Below the pieces are notes generated by a model. That model saw only the letters and a list, made by a program, of their open reading frames with translations, did no database searches and had not been told where the DNA came from. Below, in pieces: positions 1 to 11,078 of a stretch of DNA of 64,000 bases. The stretch is from Anthoceros angustus (taxonomy: Eukaryota; Streptophyta; Anthocerotopsida; Anthocerotales; Anthocerotaceae), in assembly GCA_010909165.1 (NCBI GenBank), contig MU008163.1, positions 496,001 through 560,000 of the forward strand. Direction: 5' to 3'. Each line of letters starts with the position of its first letter. Within the stretch, counting starts at the first letter, position 1. The position numbers and the translations under genes are program-made.

Positions 1-1950
1 GCAGCCCCAGCTCCTGCAGTATCGATATCACAGCAGCATTTTGGAATACTACCAGCAGCTCCAGAGCTCCAGCTCTGCCGCCGCAGCGTCTGTGGACCCA
101 GGAGCGTCCTGTGGCTGAAGATGCGGAGCTGCAGCGTCTTTGTCCGGCCGGGAGCGTAGTATGGCTGAAGATGCGGAGTTCGAGCGGGACCTGAACCTGG
201 GGCGATGGACTGACGAGGAACGCATGATGGGCGAGAAGGATGCTGAGTCGAATCGACGAGGACGGCAGCTACGGATCTTGATCCGTAGCGGGCGCCGCCT
301 CAGCCAGGCAGGGTGGGCTGGAGCTTCCACCCGGGTGCGTACTGGAGCACTCCATCCCTGGACTTCGTTGCAACACCTCCACTTTGCGCCGCATGTTGCT
401 GCAAGACTGTCAGCCGCTCCAGCCATGCCCCACAGGCTGGTAGTCGCATTTGTGCAAGACATCTTCCGCCCAATCCGCGGGCTGCAATATTTGTGGGGCC
501 ATGGAAGCTTTCATCTTCCTCCTCCCAGAGCCCGCACAATCTGTCTTCTGCACACATGCACGGGAAACATCTTTTAGCTAAAAGACTGCCGGGCGCACCA
601 TAACGCAACAAGCTGTCAACCTTGCAATCAAGTGCTGCACAAAACCCTGCAAACAACAGTCTTGTGTTCTTCTCCATGTGATCAAATCAAGACATGAGCA
701 AGATGACACCATATTCAAGTCTGTGAGCAAGAAGAAGGAAGAAAGCTACATATTACTCTGACACCTGTGACCTGTGTATAAAACACGTCTGCAAGTCCAC
801 AAAACTCAACACCAATCCACAACGTGACTCGTGAACGATTGTTACAAACTATGTGCATCCGTGTACGACATAGAGCTACCAGGCCCATGGCCGCATGCGC
901 AGCACAGCAACAAATAAATCACGAGTGCGAATAGCAGCCCAGCAGGCATGGCATAACAGCACAGCCGCCGCCGCATCAAATCCTCTACGGATGCGAGTTC
1001 ACGCATTGCAGCGCTACGCTACACAGGCACAGCACAAACACACCACTCCTGCGGAGCTACAAAAAAAGAGCACGGCAGAAACAGGCGGGGCACAACATGG
1101 AACGGACCTCACCTCAGAGGAAGGAAGCATCTGGACGTGGAGGCTGCAGATAGCCCTACGGGCCTGCGGTGGAGGCGCGGTCATTGATGCAAGCGGGATG
1201 TCGAGCTAACAGCCACAGCAGCCGCCTCAAGCAGCAGGCGGGGACATCCTCGGCATGCCCAGCAGTGCTGGATGCAAACCGGAACCGCTGCGGCAAGCGC
1301 TTGCAAGGTTCCGTAGGCTCGCTTACAAGACCAACGTCCAAGGTAGACCAGGAATCAACAGCCAGGTCCACAGAGGGAACTCTTTTTGCACAGCAAGGCA
1401 AGGGATAGCTTCACCACAGCGCTAGCTAAGCCGCTTGCAAGCTAGCGAGGACACCGCGGTTGCAGATTAACACAAGGCGAGGTGTTGGCTGGTGGAAGGA
1501 GGCTTCAAGGAGGAGTATGGAAATAGATTTGGCGAGGCAATCGACTAGGGCACGGACTACTCTGACTCAACACGTCACTAATCCTCTCACGATAGTAGTG
1601 TCGCACGGAGGAACTCTCACCCATTCCCACTCGGTCTCCGACACGATAGTAGTCTCGCGCGGAAGAACTCTCACCCACTCCCACTCGGTCTCCTGACAGG
1701 AAACAAGGTATGTACTCTCCCCCCAAAGCAAAACGTGGTCTCCCGCCCAAGAACTCCCACCGACCCCACTTGGCATTCACAACAGTTATGTCAGCGGCAG
1801 CCAGCTGGAACTTTCTTAGCGACCCCACTTGGCATTCACAACTGTTCTCCGCGGGAGGAGCCAGCTGGAACTTCAATAGCGAGTTTGAGAATAGAACGAG
1901 ATATATCTTGAGAGTAGCTCCGTAGGACATTTTATAGCGGGCGGTCACGT
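1..1950 (-). repeat. Repeat R, copy 1 (inverted copy)
   Basis: Read on the minus strand, this segment matches in order the plus-strand segments at 15,790-17,130 and 26,057-27,010. Shared blocks include the stretch around 1,100-1,400 (against about 16,090-16,370 and 26,270-26,530) and the stretch around 430-760 (against about 16,690-17,010). No long ORF is conserved between copies, so the short ORFs here are probably chance. Local tandem duplications occur at 1,588-1,694 and 1,765-1,880. The element is not assigned to a class: I see no clear transposase, reverse transcriptase or LTR pair in it. The left end runs off the window. Confidence 0.7.
1588..1880. repeat. Two short tandem duplications inside repeat R1
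   Basis: A unit containing an 'actctcaccca' core followed by 'tcccactcggtctcc' occurs twice (about 1,590-1,647 and 1,648-1,694). A second unit starting 'cgaccccacttggcattcac' and ending 'agccagctggaactt' occurs twice (about 1,767-1,818 and 1,820-1,876). Both are imperfect direct repeats about 50-60 bp long, read directly from the sequence. Confidence 0.75.
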
Positions 1951-2331
1951 AGGCCTGTGATCCGACTCAAGGGTGTTTGATCGTGAAGTTCTAATGAACT
2001 AGATGTCACTCCTTTAAAAAAAGGGAGGACTTCGTAGCGAGTTTTGTGTCTAAATGGTTGTAAAGAGTAGAAGAAAAGTTTTATTTTAATTTATATATTA
2101 TTAAAATATAATCTAATATATATTTTGTTATTACTTTTTAAAGAGTGATCATTAATCATTAAAGTGAACAGCAATTATAATGATCTAGTGTAGAATCATC
2201 TTTAAAAAATGTATTTGTATGATTATAATAATGACAATGCAATGTATTAAGTTGGAAGATATGCATGTGCGGAAGGGGGGGCAATATGGAATACCGAAGT
2301 CGTCACAGAGCCACAAAGGGTTTTATCAAGG

Positions 2332-2377
2332 GTGACATAAGAAGTTTTCCCATCTGGCGGAAAACTTCTTATGTCAC
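2332..2377. repeat. Perfect 19-bp inverted repeat with 8-nt spacer
   Basis: The arm at 2,332-2,350 (gtgacataagaagttttcc) is exactly the reverse complement of 2,359-2,377, with spacer catctggc. No flanking terminal repeat or ORF explains it. It lies in sequence between repeat R1 and the LINE. It is one of several such hairpins in the window. Confidence 0.9.
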
Positions 2378-2606
2378 ACACTTGACGACATCGCCGTGGG
2401 TGCGCACCGTACCTCGATGTCATCGAAGGTGTATCAAGATTCCTTTTAGGGTGCGATACACATGGTTTCTTTCTTAGGGTTGTCAGAACATCGGCCCTCG
2501 CAGATCCTCGCAAGCGCCCATCTGGCCATCAGTATGCCGTCAACAAATCGTCACCAGGACTTTGAGGCAAATAGCCTGGAGTAGCCATCCAGGCCTCATG
2601 CAACTG

Positions 2607-2700
2607 CAAAGCCAGATTGCTTTACGGATGGAGACTTCACGGGAGGATTACTTCAAAGCCAGATTGCTTTACGGATGAAGACTTCACAGGAGGATTACTT
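2607..2700. repeat. 47-bp tandem duplication
   Basis: The unit at 2,607-2,653 starting 'caaagccagattgctttacg' is repeated at 2,654-2,700 with a few substitutions. It lies in otherwise featureless intergenic sequence. Confidence 0.85.
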
Positions 2701-3309
2701 CACGCACGGCTTGAACGTCTTCACTTGAATGTCTTACATATGCACATTCGGGGCCTTCGCGCGGCATGTTCGACATATATGTCCATGTGTGGTCCAGGCG
2801 AACCCTAAACATGTGTATGTATCACAGATACAGATACAGAAGGGGTAATCTCGCGCAGAGACCACACACGAGAGAGGCCAACGCGCCCAGGTAAACTGAG
2901 GCAATTTTGAATCTAATCTAGGACTCTTTAATCTAGGACTTCTAATCCTACTCTTCGTCTTACATTGGGCTCTAAGCTATGGGGCCGCATATTTAGGTTT
3001 TTAGTTTGTTTAGAGTCCATAATCATGGCGCTACGTTGTCTTCCTAAGGTGCTATGTCTTTCTAAGGTGCTGTCATTTACGTTGCTCTTGTGGTGTTTAG
3101 TGACGCTTTTATGTTGTGGACCTCCTGCTCTCCCTAGTTCTGACATACTTCGGCATTCGGGGATTTTATTCCCACAGTTGAGGTCCACCATAACCCCCTT
3201 GTGGATGGGGACAAACTCTATCCATACCCTTTATTCACAATTCTCTTAGTGGCCACTAGGAATTTACCCAACAATAACTTGGTCTTTGTGCCGATTTGGT
3301 CCTTCGCAA

Positions 3310-4330
3310 TCATTGCCACAAATAGCTGGTGGTGGTCGATCTTGCTTTCTCCGTGCTGGTGCACTCAAAGAGGAAGTGGGTTTCATCACCTACCCGTCTT
3401 TGGTCGCATCTTCTGCACAAACGTTGCTCTCTTGGCACTTGCCCTCTGCCTTTGATGATTTGAAGGTTTGAGGACCTCAATCGAAATCGAGCCAACTCTC
3501 GAACCATGTTGGCTGGAAGCGAAGTCTGCAGGTATTCTTGTGTGGTGTACTCATCCCCTTTGTGCACGCAGCTCACATAGTGCCTCATGTCTGTTGTCAA
3601 TGTGGTGGGTGACCACACCTTTTTCAGATAAGCATTATGAACATTGTCTTTAGAGATCTTCGCGTCCATAGCTGTGGGCAAATCCCACCTTGATAGCCAC
3701 CCTTTCATGTCCTTGAACCATCCTCGGCCTTTCAATAGGCTGGTTTCCCTTGACATCGCCATTGCAATTTTCGGTAGTCTGGACATGTCCATTTGCATGA
3801 TCCTAGATCTGAAGTTAACAGCTTGCTGCAAGGCATGGATTTCCAGCGGGAATGCCCCAACTTCTGCTTATATATTTGCTCGGCACATTTGCTTGCAGAT
3901 TCCCAAGTGCCATCGAAATCCATCCATGCGGTTTCAATGTCCTTCCACCGGTTTTGTGTGCATCCGGTCCCAGTTTTCTGACAAGATTGGGACAATGCAA
4001 GCGTTGAACACTGCAGAACATAGTTCTGTGAGACTTATGCTCCTTTTCCTCAGCTTGTTTCTCAAGGCACAGAGCCTACCTAATGCCTTTTGTGCCAACT
4101 CCACTCTGTTTACTCGTAGAAGCTTTGCTCTATGGATGTTGATTCCTAGGTATCTGTAGATAGGGACTGCTCCCAATTCATCTGTTCCATATTTCAACGG
4201 GATCCACCCTTTGAGTTTAGCGGTAAATGAAATGGTCTTCGTCTTGGCTATGTTCACCTTCAAGTACCTTTCTTCACAGAATTCATGAAGTGTGCTGAGC
4301 AATTTTCTCATCCCAATTTTTTTAGTAGAT
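3310..4330 (-). pseudogene. LINE C-terminal region with Cys-rich motif
   Basis: The frame from 4,330 begins in sequence that continues the RT ('LLSTLHEFCEERYLKVNIAK' followed by 'TISFTAKLKGW' and 'YRYLGINIHR'), a LINE thumb/connection signature. After frame changes, the 173-residue frame at 3,831-3,310 carries CxxC..H..C spacing in 'CRRCDQRRVGDETHFLFEC', like the C-terminal zinc-binding region of plant LINEs. It is continuous with the RT once the 4,337-5,388 insertion is set aside. Confidence 0.78.
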
Positions 4331-4336
4331 AGTAAT

Positions 4337-5388
4337 GTCGTGAAAGCGCCCACGGGAGGAAAAAGACTGGGTGAAGGGACTCTCACCGGCGTCCGGGACT
4401 CTCCCGATCCGGCGTCAGGACTCTCGATCCGGCGTCCGGGACTCTCCCGATCCGGCGTCGGGACTCTCCCGATCCGGCGTCGGGACTCTCCCGATCCGGC
4501 GTCCGGGATCGCCTTTTGTGGCAGCCAAGTCTTGGCTGCTGGCACTTAGTCTCTCAGCCACTAGCTGGTTGAGGTTTTGCTAGTTCAAGTTCTTAAGTCT
4601 CTTTTTACATGTCTAGTTTCAAAATAGCTTATGTTAGTTGTTTCATAGGCTGATTGGCGGATTTCACACTGGAGGAGATGGCAGCGCTTGTGAGGCTAAG
4701 AGGAGGGCTAGGGCAGAGAACAGCAGTTGTTGAAGTCGCGCCCTAGCAGCGCTGTGTCCAGGAGAGTTCTCCTGCAATCCCTTTGAGAACATTATCAAAT
4801 CTGAATGGAATCTTGTGATTTGAGTGTTTGAGGGTGTGGGGATTGATGGGCGCAGCTGATTGCGTGATTTCTAACTCCTAGCCAGGCAAACTGCCTGGCC
4901 CCTCACGTTTTTGAGCAGCATGCAATCCGCAATGTGGCTCAAATCATCTGGGGTAGGGAAGATGTTCATTTTGCTGCATCTGCTGATTTGGTTTTGGCTG
5001 AGTCCGCTAATTTTGTGCTTTCGAAATCCGGTGCTAATGAGGCAGCTTTGTGTTGTGATAATTTGCAATGTGCTGTTCAGGTTGGTGCAACCCTCAACAC
5101 TCATGTAAGTGGTTCAAGTCTAGAGAAATCAGACCTGTATGAATGTGTGTGTGATTGGGGACTTCCAGGACTGTCCCAGTCCCAGCAGTCCCATATGTGC
5201 AGGTGGCTAACACTCTCAGCGCCCCAAATACTTGGGACTCCCGGGACATGCCTCTACAGGGTGGCAGCCCTGTCATAAATGGCAGGCCATCCACGACTAA
5301 ATTAGTCCCGAGTGTCCCAGCCATGAGGGACTCTAGCAATCCCGGTGCCCCAAAGACTCGGGACACTTTCTTTGCCTTCACCTCGCAT
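4337..5388. mobile_element. About 1.05-kb insertion within the LINE
   Basis: LINE coding sequence stops at about 5,398 and resumes at about 4,330. The flanks share a near-identical 9-mer, gatagtaat (4,328-4,336) and gacagtaat (5,389-5,397), consistent with an old target-site duplication. The insert has no recognisable protein and carries a short tandem repeat near its left end. Its class is unknown: I could not find clear terminal inverted repeats or an LTR pair. Confidence 0.5.
4375..4512. repeat. Short tandem repeat, about 22-bp unit
   Basis: Repeated units of the form 'gggactctcccgatccggcg' with variable tails (tc, tcc, tca) run for about six copies. The frame across it reads a periodic Asp-Ala-Gly-Ser-Gly-Glu-Ser pattern that is an artefact of the repeat. 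Confidence 0.85.
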
Positions 5389-5397
5389 GACAGTAAT

Positions 5398-6026
5398 ACC
5401 AGATCGTCTGCAAAGAGTAAGCATTTGATAAGGGTATCTTGGACTTGCGCTGGGTGAGTTCCTTTGGTGCTCTCGATGCATTGTTGGAGCCCTTATATGT
5501 ACAGAAAAAACAAGAGTGGGCTGAGGGGGCACCCTTGTTTCACACCAGCCACGCTTTGAATAGCTCTAGTTCTCTTGCCACCCACCTCTATCCGAACCTC
5601 ATTGTATTGGTATGCCAACTGGGAAGCCCTTATCATTTGCTTTGATACCCCTACTTGCTTGGGCACCTCCCATAGCATGTTCCTTGGCACTGTGTCGAAT
5701 GCCTTGTGGAAAGCTACAAAGCAAAGGTGGAGTACTCTTTTGCTTGCCTTGTGTTTGTCAATGATTGACTGCAGGGTCATTATGTGGTCCTGGCGGCTCA
5801 TACCCTCTCTGAACCCTGCTTGGCATGTATTCGGCCCCTCTAATTTTTCTTCTCGAATCCTCACTTCGCAACACATGGAGTAAACCTTATAGAACAGGTT
5901 GTTTATGACTATCAACCTGTAGTTGTTCGTAATCATCCTGTCTCCTTTTTTGTGTATGGGCCTTGCTGATGATTTACCCCAAGCAGTTGGAAGCACTCCG
6001 GTATGGAAGATTTTTGTGAAAAGCAT
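5398..6026 (-). pseudogene. LINE reverse transcriptase fragment
   Basis: The reading frame from 6,026 to 5,493 contains typical non-LTR RT blocks: 'ARPIHKKGD', 'YRLIVINNLFYKVYS', 'AGFREGMSRQDHI', 'AFDTVPRN' and 'GVKQGCPLSPLLF'. Just past a frame break, the catalytic block FADDL is encoded at 5,414-5,400. These blocks identify the LINE RT palm. The protein stops or shifts several times, so it cannot be active as it stands. Its normal role is target-primed reverse transcription of the element's own RNA. Confidence 0.88.
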
Positions 6027-6728
6027 TGCCAGCAGCTATGGTAGCTGTGTGTCCAGTAGTGCCTTCGCAACCTCTGCAGTTAGGCCCGCCCTGTCAGCTG
6101 CCTTGCCGTTTTACAGTCTATTGACTGTTGATTTCACTTCGTCTGCTGTGAATCTGAAACCTGGGTCGGCTGGGACTAGGTCACACGCAGTAGCGTGCTG
6201 GACATCCGTTGATTCAAACAGCAGCTTGCCATATTTCATCCATTCATCCATGTCTGTTAACGGGCACACTGCTTTCCTCCCTCTTATCACTTGCCAGAAT
6301 TTTCTTGGGCTCCTTTTCATATGCTTCAGCATGGCGCAGTTGTGATTCATAATGAATGCTTGTCTACGCCTCCTGCACAAGTATTTGTACTTCTTCTTTG
6401 CTTGTAGTACCCTGTGTGCTGATGAGTCCTCTTATTGTAGGAGTTGTTCCCATTCGTCTCTTGCATGTTTATAGTCCATAGAGAACCACAGTGGCAGCCC
6501 CAAGGATAGTGGCAGTCCATTCATTTTACCTCTTATGCATTTCCTCATGGAGGCTCTGAAAGCTTATTGGAGGTCTTCTGCATCCGCGTTTGTTGATCTT
6601 CCCTCAAATCCTATTCTCCTTATGATATGCTTAATTCTCCCTTCTATGTTGCTGGCTAGCCTCAACTTTGTTGAATTTGTTATTTTGAGCGCTCTTCGTC
6701 TCTTCCTTGTTTTTTTCCTCTTCCTCTC

Positions 6729-7103
6729 CTATTTCACCGTTGATTGTACCCATGCAATGAGCGGCCTATGGTCGGATTTTGGGATTGAGTGGCCAACTTG
6801 GAAATCTGCAATCGCGTCACAGTGTGCAGGCTTGATGCACAAGTAATCGACTGTGTTGTTCTTGTCCATGATTGCTCTTGTCTGCTCTCCCTTAGCCCTA
6901 TTTTTCTTTTTTCGCTCATTTTGTTGATGGAACGTGAACTTGCCAGTTCCCGGAAATAATCCAACGCCGTTACATATCACCATCTCCAGTGCTTCTAGCA
7001 TTGCCATGAATTCTGAATTGTGCCCTCCGCTTTTTGTGTCCTTACTGACCCTCTTCCATTTGCCATCGGGGTCTCCAGACCTGTGGTCTATGTCCACTTG
7101 CAT
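6729..7103 (-). pseudogene. LINE endonuclease C-terminal fragment
   Basis: The 124-residue frame ends with 'VDYLCI' followed by 'SDHRPLIAWVQ', the usual end of an APE-type endonuclease domain (conserved S-D-H). It lies directly upstream, on the same strand, of the RT fragment, as expected in a LINE ORF2. The N-terminal catalytic part is missing or too decayed to see. Confidence 0.7.
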
Positions 7104-8445
7104 ACTGCTTGTTCTTGTGTTGCTATCCAGGAATAGACATGTGTTCCCTTTCTGTTGGTAGTTTGAGATGTGCTCTCCCAGAGTATAGAAGAGTTCTCTA
7201 GGCTCGTGGGTATTGTCTCGTGTAATATACTTAAATAGATCACTTTTATATCACGATGTACGATATTCGAAGACTACTTGTAGCTTGAGTCCGGCTTCCG
7301 GTGGTTGAGGTTACACACCACTTGTATTCCATCCTCGCTCGATTTGGGAGTTCACGTTTTGCAGAAGATGGAGCATCCCGTTCATACGGCGTGACCCCAT
7401 ACTATAATTGCTAGTCAAACTGTGGCTCACTAGACCCCAGGGATCCCTTCTTATCATCTGCTGGAATAGCCATTCTTGGTAAGGGAGATCTCTCTCCACT
7501 GTCAACGACCTTCTTGATTTCTCTCCTATGATTGGTCCAAGTCCTAGAATCATTTTTGCTTGCTCTACTGTGCGCATTTTGATAACCATAGGTCTAGGAA
7601 AACAATACCCGTCCTGAGGGGGAGGTACAGGCTTGTTCTTGTTGTGGAGCCTTGGCCACCTTCTTCTTCCAATGGGGGTTCTCCAGACTCCAAAAATCAG
7701 AACTCGAGGTCCAACACCGGAGCAAAGAACATGCGACGCGTTCACGGGACTTCAATGTAAGAATGAATGGGTTCTGGGAACCCGTCAGCGAGGAGCATAA
7801 CCCATGCATGGTTGTTGGCGAGGTAAAGAAGTGGTTAGAGACAAATCTGGGCATATTGGGAGCCTTTATAGATGGTAAGAGTTGAACCCGATGATGAGAA
7901 AAACATCCACCATGGAGGTCAGGGCTCGGATGGCAGAGTCAACTCACTCTCCCCGCCTAGGGAGTATACCAACATGGTCCCTTGGAGCTCCCCCGCTCTA
8001 CAGAGACCACCGGCAATTACATATCAACCAACAGCTGTACCAACGTGGCACCTTTTCCACCGTTGATTGGAGTTTCCCAATTCCTCTTATACTAAGATGC
8101 TATTTCCCCCTAGTTTCCTAACGGCCCAATCTAGCTTCTAATTTCCTATTCTGACCCATTTATCTAGTCCACTAAAGTCTACATATATAGCTATCATACC
8201 CTGCCTTAATCCTATGCTTCCTACTTTGGTTAGTTGTCATATATGCTACCTACTTGCCTCACCACAAGGCCGTTTTGACCCGTTTCTTCTTCCCTAAATA
8301 TCCTACCTACCATCCTAACAGTATCCTACAACTTCAGCTTCAAAAGAATCGAAAAAGCTTTGGCATGTTTCCTCAAAACCATTTCTAACCAAAAAAATTC
8401 GGACCTGTTCCAAAACAAACCAACTTAAACCAGTGGCCCAAACTT
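7104..8445. other. Decayed repeat DNA without an assignable gene
   Basis: Two overlapping minus-strand frames (7,745-7,311 and 7,854-7,594) are open but match no family I recognise. They may be further LINE or gag sequence upstream of the endonuclease fragment. The stretch 8,080-8,340 is AT-rich with many direct 'cctac' words and no gene. I see no RNA gene. Confidence 0.4.
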
Positions 8446-9240
8446 TTGCTTTCCACATCTGAGTTCGGCGAAAGCAAACGTATCCAATGTTGGACACCAG
8501 AGGAGGATGAGCCTTGTATACAAGAGCAGAACCCAATTTTTGAGATGGGCCAAGGAGAGGAGCACGGGAACCTGGAACTCAAGTTCGACAATGCTGTCAC
8601 TGCTAGAGCAGATGCCTACATAATTGAGAGCACAATCCCCCAGGTAACTAACTGCAAGCTTGCCCTATTTACAAGCAACAAAGATTTCACGAGTATAATG
8701 TGATGCTATCATGTGGACCACCAGCTAATATGCCACTTTGCATGTAACAGCTGTGGAGGCAGCTTTGGCCTCATTGATAGCACAAATAGAAGCTCGGCTC
8801 ACAGAACACAAACAAAAGATAGTGAAGCATGAAGGCAGGCTGCTAGAACAGGAGGAACAAATGAAGGCCATGGCAGCACAGATAAAAGCGGATCTGGCCA
8901 GAAAGAAAAAGGACAGGGATGAATTCTTAGAGGCCTTGGACCTCCGCGACTCGATGGCGGTGGCACTAAAGAAGGAAGTGGCTGGTCTTACAAACAAGGT
9001 GAAAGAAATGGAAAATCGATTCTGCGGACCAAATAGAGTGAGGTCAACGGTGTTGCCATGGGCCTTAACAAGAAGATGGATGACATGACAGCGAACATGG
9101 GGCAAGAGGACAACAACATGCAGCAGTTGAGGGATACCACTTGGGCACTAAAGGCATCATCCAACCAACAAGCAAGCCACTTCAAGTCAATATTAGCAAA
9201 GTTTTCAGAGGGATCTTCCACCTCCTCGTCCACAGTTTGA
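8446..9240 (+). pseudogene. Coiled-coil ORF fragments, antisense to a copia-type gag element
   Basis: Plus-strand frames at 8,446-8,703, 8,738-9,088 and 9,058-9,240 look like pieces of one coding sequence. The middle one is rich in Glu/Lys/Gln/Ala with heptad-like spacing ('EARLTEHKQKIVKHEGRLLE', 'KEVAGLTNKVKEMENRF'), so a long coiled coil is predicted. The last continues the helix and ends in a Ser/Thr-rich tail. Its 3' end overlaps by 36 bp the 3' end of the minus-strand gag at 9,205-9,915. I do not recognise the family. It could be cargo captured by the retroelement or the gag-like ORF of another element. Confidence 0.45.
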
Positions 9241-9915
9241 TGTATACAGGGCCTGTTGCTTGCCTGTACGCCTGTGGCTGCTCCTGCTGGCTTCCTCTTG
9301 GATCATAGAGCTAACAAGCTCTGAAAATGACATATCTGGCATTTCCACACCCTGTTTCTTGGCTGACAGTGTAGCCTGGGCTTGTGCAGCAATATGTAAT
9401 GTCACGAAATGTGACCAAGATTCAGGAAGTGAGAGGAGGAGTCGCATGACCAGTTCTTCATCCTTCATGATGATTTTTGAGGCACCTTCCAGCTTTGAAG
9501 CGATGGTCCTGAAGGTGCTGATGTGTTTCTGCACGGAATCCCCATCTTTCATTCTGTAGTTCTGGAAGTTACGCATTGCTGTCATTGTACTGACCACATT
9601 GGATCCTGCATAGAGATCTGAGAGACGGGTCCAAATCTCGGCCGAAGTCTTTGCCCCACGAGTCTGCCTCAACATCTCGGATGTTAGGCCACTGCCTATG
9701 AGGTATTTGGCTGCGGTGTCTTTAGCTAACCATTCTTCGCCAGATTTACCCTCTCCAGGGTGCTCTATCTTTTCGGTTGCATATTTCAGCAGGTTCCTCA
9801 CTTCGAGGATACCCTCCATCCGGATTACCCAATTGTCGTAATCAGTGCCATTGACCCTGTCCTTCTCCTTGAAGGAATCACCAGCAACGCCAGAGGATGA
9901 TGCTGTATCACCCAA
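9205..9915 (-). CDS. Copia-type retrotransposon Gag (UBN2/DUF4219-like)
   Basis: The 236-residue open frame has copia Gag hallmarks: an early 'NGTDYDNWVIRMEGIL' block, then 'LTSEMLRQTRGAKTSAEIWT', 'YRMKDGDSVQKHISTFR', and 'RLLLSLPESWSHFVT'. It would form the particle that packages element RNA. It ends in a Gly/Arg-rich tail without a CCHC knuckle and is not followed by pol. It is homologous block for block to the broken gag at 37,910-38,549. Its start is the first Met, 91 bp below the stop of the upstream ORF at 10,007. Confidence 0.82.
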   Translation of the reverse strand: MGDTASSSGVAGDSFKEKDRVNGTDYDNWVIRMEGILEVRNLLKYATEKIEHPGEGKSGEEWLAKDTAAKYLIGSGLTSEMLRQTRGAKTSAEIWTRLSDLYAGSNVVSTMTAMRNFQNYRMKDGDSVQKHISTFRTIASKLEGASKIIMKDEELVMRLLLSLPESWSHFVTLHIAAQAQATLSAKKQGVEMPDMSFSELVSSMIQEEASRSSHRRTGKQQALYTSNCGRGGGRSL

Positions 9916-10006
9916 TTTGTGGTTTTTGTGTTTCCTCTAGAACAAATTCGTCCTCCACTGTTTCTGTGGTTTCCTAATCACTGTCTACTGCGTCCATATG
10001 ACTAAC

Positions 10007-10711
10007 TTACAGTGCATGTTGGTTGTGGTGCTGCAGGGTTTGATCCCAAACAGCCCTACGAGCTGCAATTCTAGAGCTTCTCATCTCAAACTTGTTATAT
10101 GCATAAGTTAAGCATGAAGGGCAAGAGTTGGGTGAGTCAAATTTCCTTTCGTGATTGGTTTTGCTCACGTGCTTGCAGTCTGTATTTTTGAATGCTGGAT
10201 GACTAACCAGTTCAGGTTTCAATAGCATCACTAGCTTGTAATCTATATGAACAAGTTGTTCCTTCAAGTCTTGGAGATCAATACTGGTTGTGGAAACATG
10301 GCCAGTAATTTGATTGCATCTCGTTTCAACATTCCTGTTGTTAGCCTCAAGATGTTGAACAAGTGTGTTTACACTGATTTGTGATGCAGCGCCAGTTGTG
10401 AGGAAGCGGCGGTGGTGATCATTTTCAGCAAATGGTTGTACCATGTGCGCTTCAGATTGTTGTTGCCTTGGGGGAAGTGTGAACGTCAGATCAAGCTCTT
10501 GTGGAAACAACACTTCAACAATTGTGTTGAATGCTTCTTTCAACCCTTCAATTTGTAGCGGTTGAGTTCGGTGTCTGTGGCTCCATTCTTGGACGCGCAC
10601 ATGTAGCTGATTAGCTAAAGTTAGCCTATCAAGGACTCTGTACCGATTCTGCCTATGGATCTGATTATTGGCACGCCTAGCAGCTTCTGCAGGCTCTAGG
10701 ATATTTGCCAT
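10007..10711 (-). CDS. Conserved ORF upstream of gag in the E1/E2 element family
   Basis: The 234-residue intact frame starts 'MANILEPAEAARRANNQIHR'. It is clearly related to the plus-strand frames at 37,189-37,434 and 37,532-37,732: both have 'QI.LKEAFNTI', 'FPQ', 'LT F', 'I.LQD..EQ..H.DYKL' and a 'KFD.PNSCPSC' segment near the end. Conservation in two elements with the same order relative to gag shows it is a real element ORF. I do not recognise its fold; helical content looks high and there is a Cys pair near the C-terminus. It may be a leader Gag-like or nucleic-acid-binding protein. Confidence 0.6.
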   Translation of the reverse strand: MANILEPAEAARRANNQIHRQNRYRVLDRLTLANQLHVRVQEWSHRHRTQPLQIEGLKEAFNTIVEVLFPQELDLTFTLPPRQQQSEAHMVQPFAENDHHRRFLTTGAASQISVNTLVQHLEANNRNVETRCNQITGHVSTTSIDLQDLKEQLVHIDYKLVMLLKPELVSHPAFKNTDCKHVSKTNHERKFDSPNSCPSCLTYAYNKFEMRSSRIAARRAVWDQTLQHHNQHAL

Positions 10712-11066
10712 GGCTTTGAGCCAGGATTGATGTAACTAGGATGCAGGCGTTGTGCATCTTAGAAATTCTTTTATAAAACTATATACAATTTTGCCTATTA
10801 GGCAGTTGTTCTAGTGCATCTGCATGGAATTGTAAAAATTGACAATTTCAATGAAGGTGCATTAGAAAATCTGCTTGATACAGCACGAATTTGTATATGA
10901 TTTTCTTAAAAGAAAACGTCAGAAACTATTTTCTTGATCATCTTCTAGTTTCTTTCTTTTGACTTCATTTTTCAAAATAAGAAAATAACAGAAGATAAAT
11001 TCATGCACATCTTCTAGTGCAGAATTTTTATGTGCATCTTCTTAGATGCTTTCTATATAGTATCCT

Positions 11067-11078
11067 GCTCTGATACCA
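11067..11078 (-). promoter_or_regulatory. Primer-binding site of element E1
   Basis: The minus strand reads TGGTATCAGAGC, the canonical initiator-methionine tRNA primer-binding site of plant Ty1-copia elements. It lies directly next to the inner edge of the LTR at 11,079. Confidence 0.85.

Larger units (their letters stand above)
2928..7103 (-). mobile_element. Degenerate LINE (non-LTR) retrotransposon
   Basis: Minus-strand ORF fragments follow the order of a LINE ORF2: the end of an endonuclease domain (7,103-6,729), a linker (6,380-6,111), reverse transcriptase (6,026-5,398), connection region (about 4,327-3,934) and a C-terminal Cys/His segment (3,831-3,310). Several stops and frameshifts separate the pieces, so it is dead. 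The body is interrupted by about 1.05 kb at 4,337-5,388. The 5' end (ORF1 and the endonuclease N-terminus) is not recognisable, and no clear poly(A) tail is visible near 2,900. Confidence 0.85.

Noticed and set aside
49-677. Overlapping open frames on both strands at the left end (125-145 residues)
   Set aside because: The homologous segments at 16.7-17.4 kb and 26.5-27.0 kb do not keep these frames, so no protein is conserved.
4375-4512. Repeat protein reading Asp-Ala-Gly-Ser-Gly-Glu-Ser at the end of a 203-residue frame
   Set aside because: The pattern comes from a 22-bp tandem repeat in a segment inserted into a LINE; the frame join is accidental.
8642-8749. GT-AG intron joining the coiled-coil frames at 8,446 and 8,738
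   Set aside because: Donor and acceptor look acceptable, but the join does not keep the reading frame of the coiled coil.
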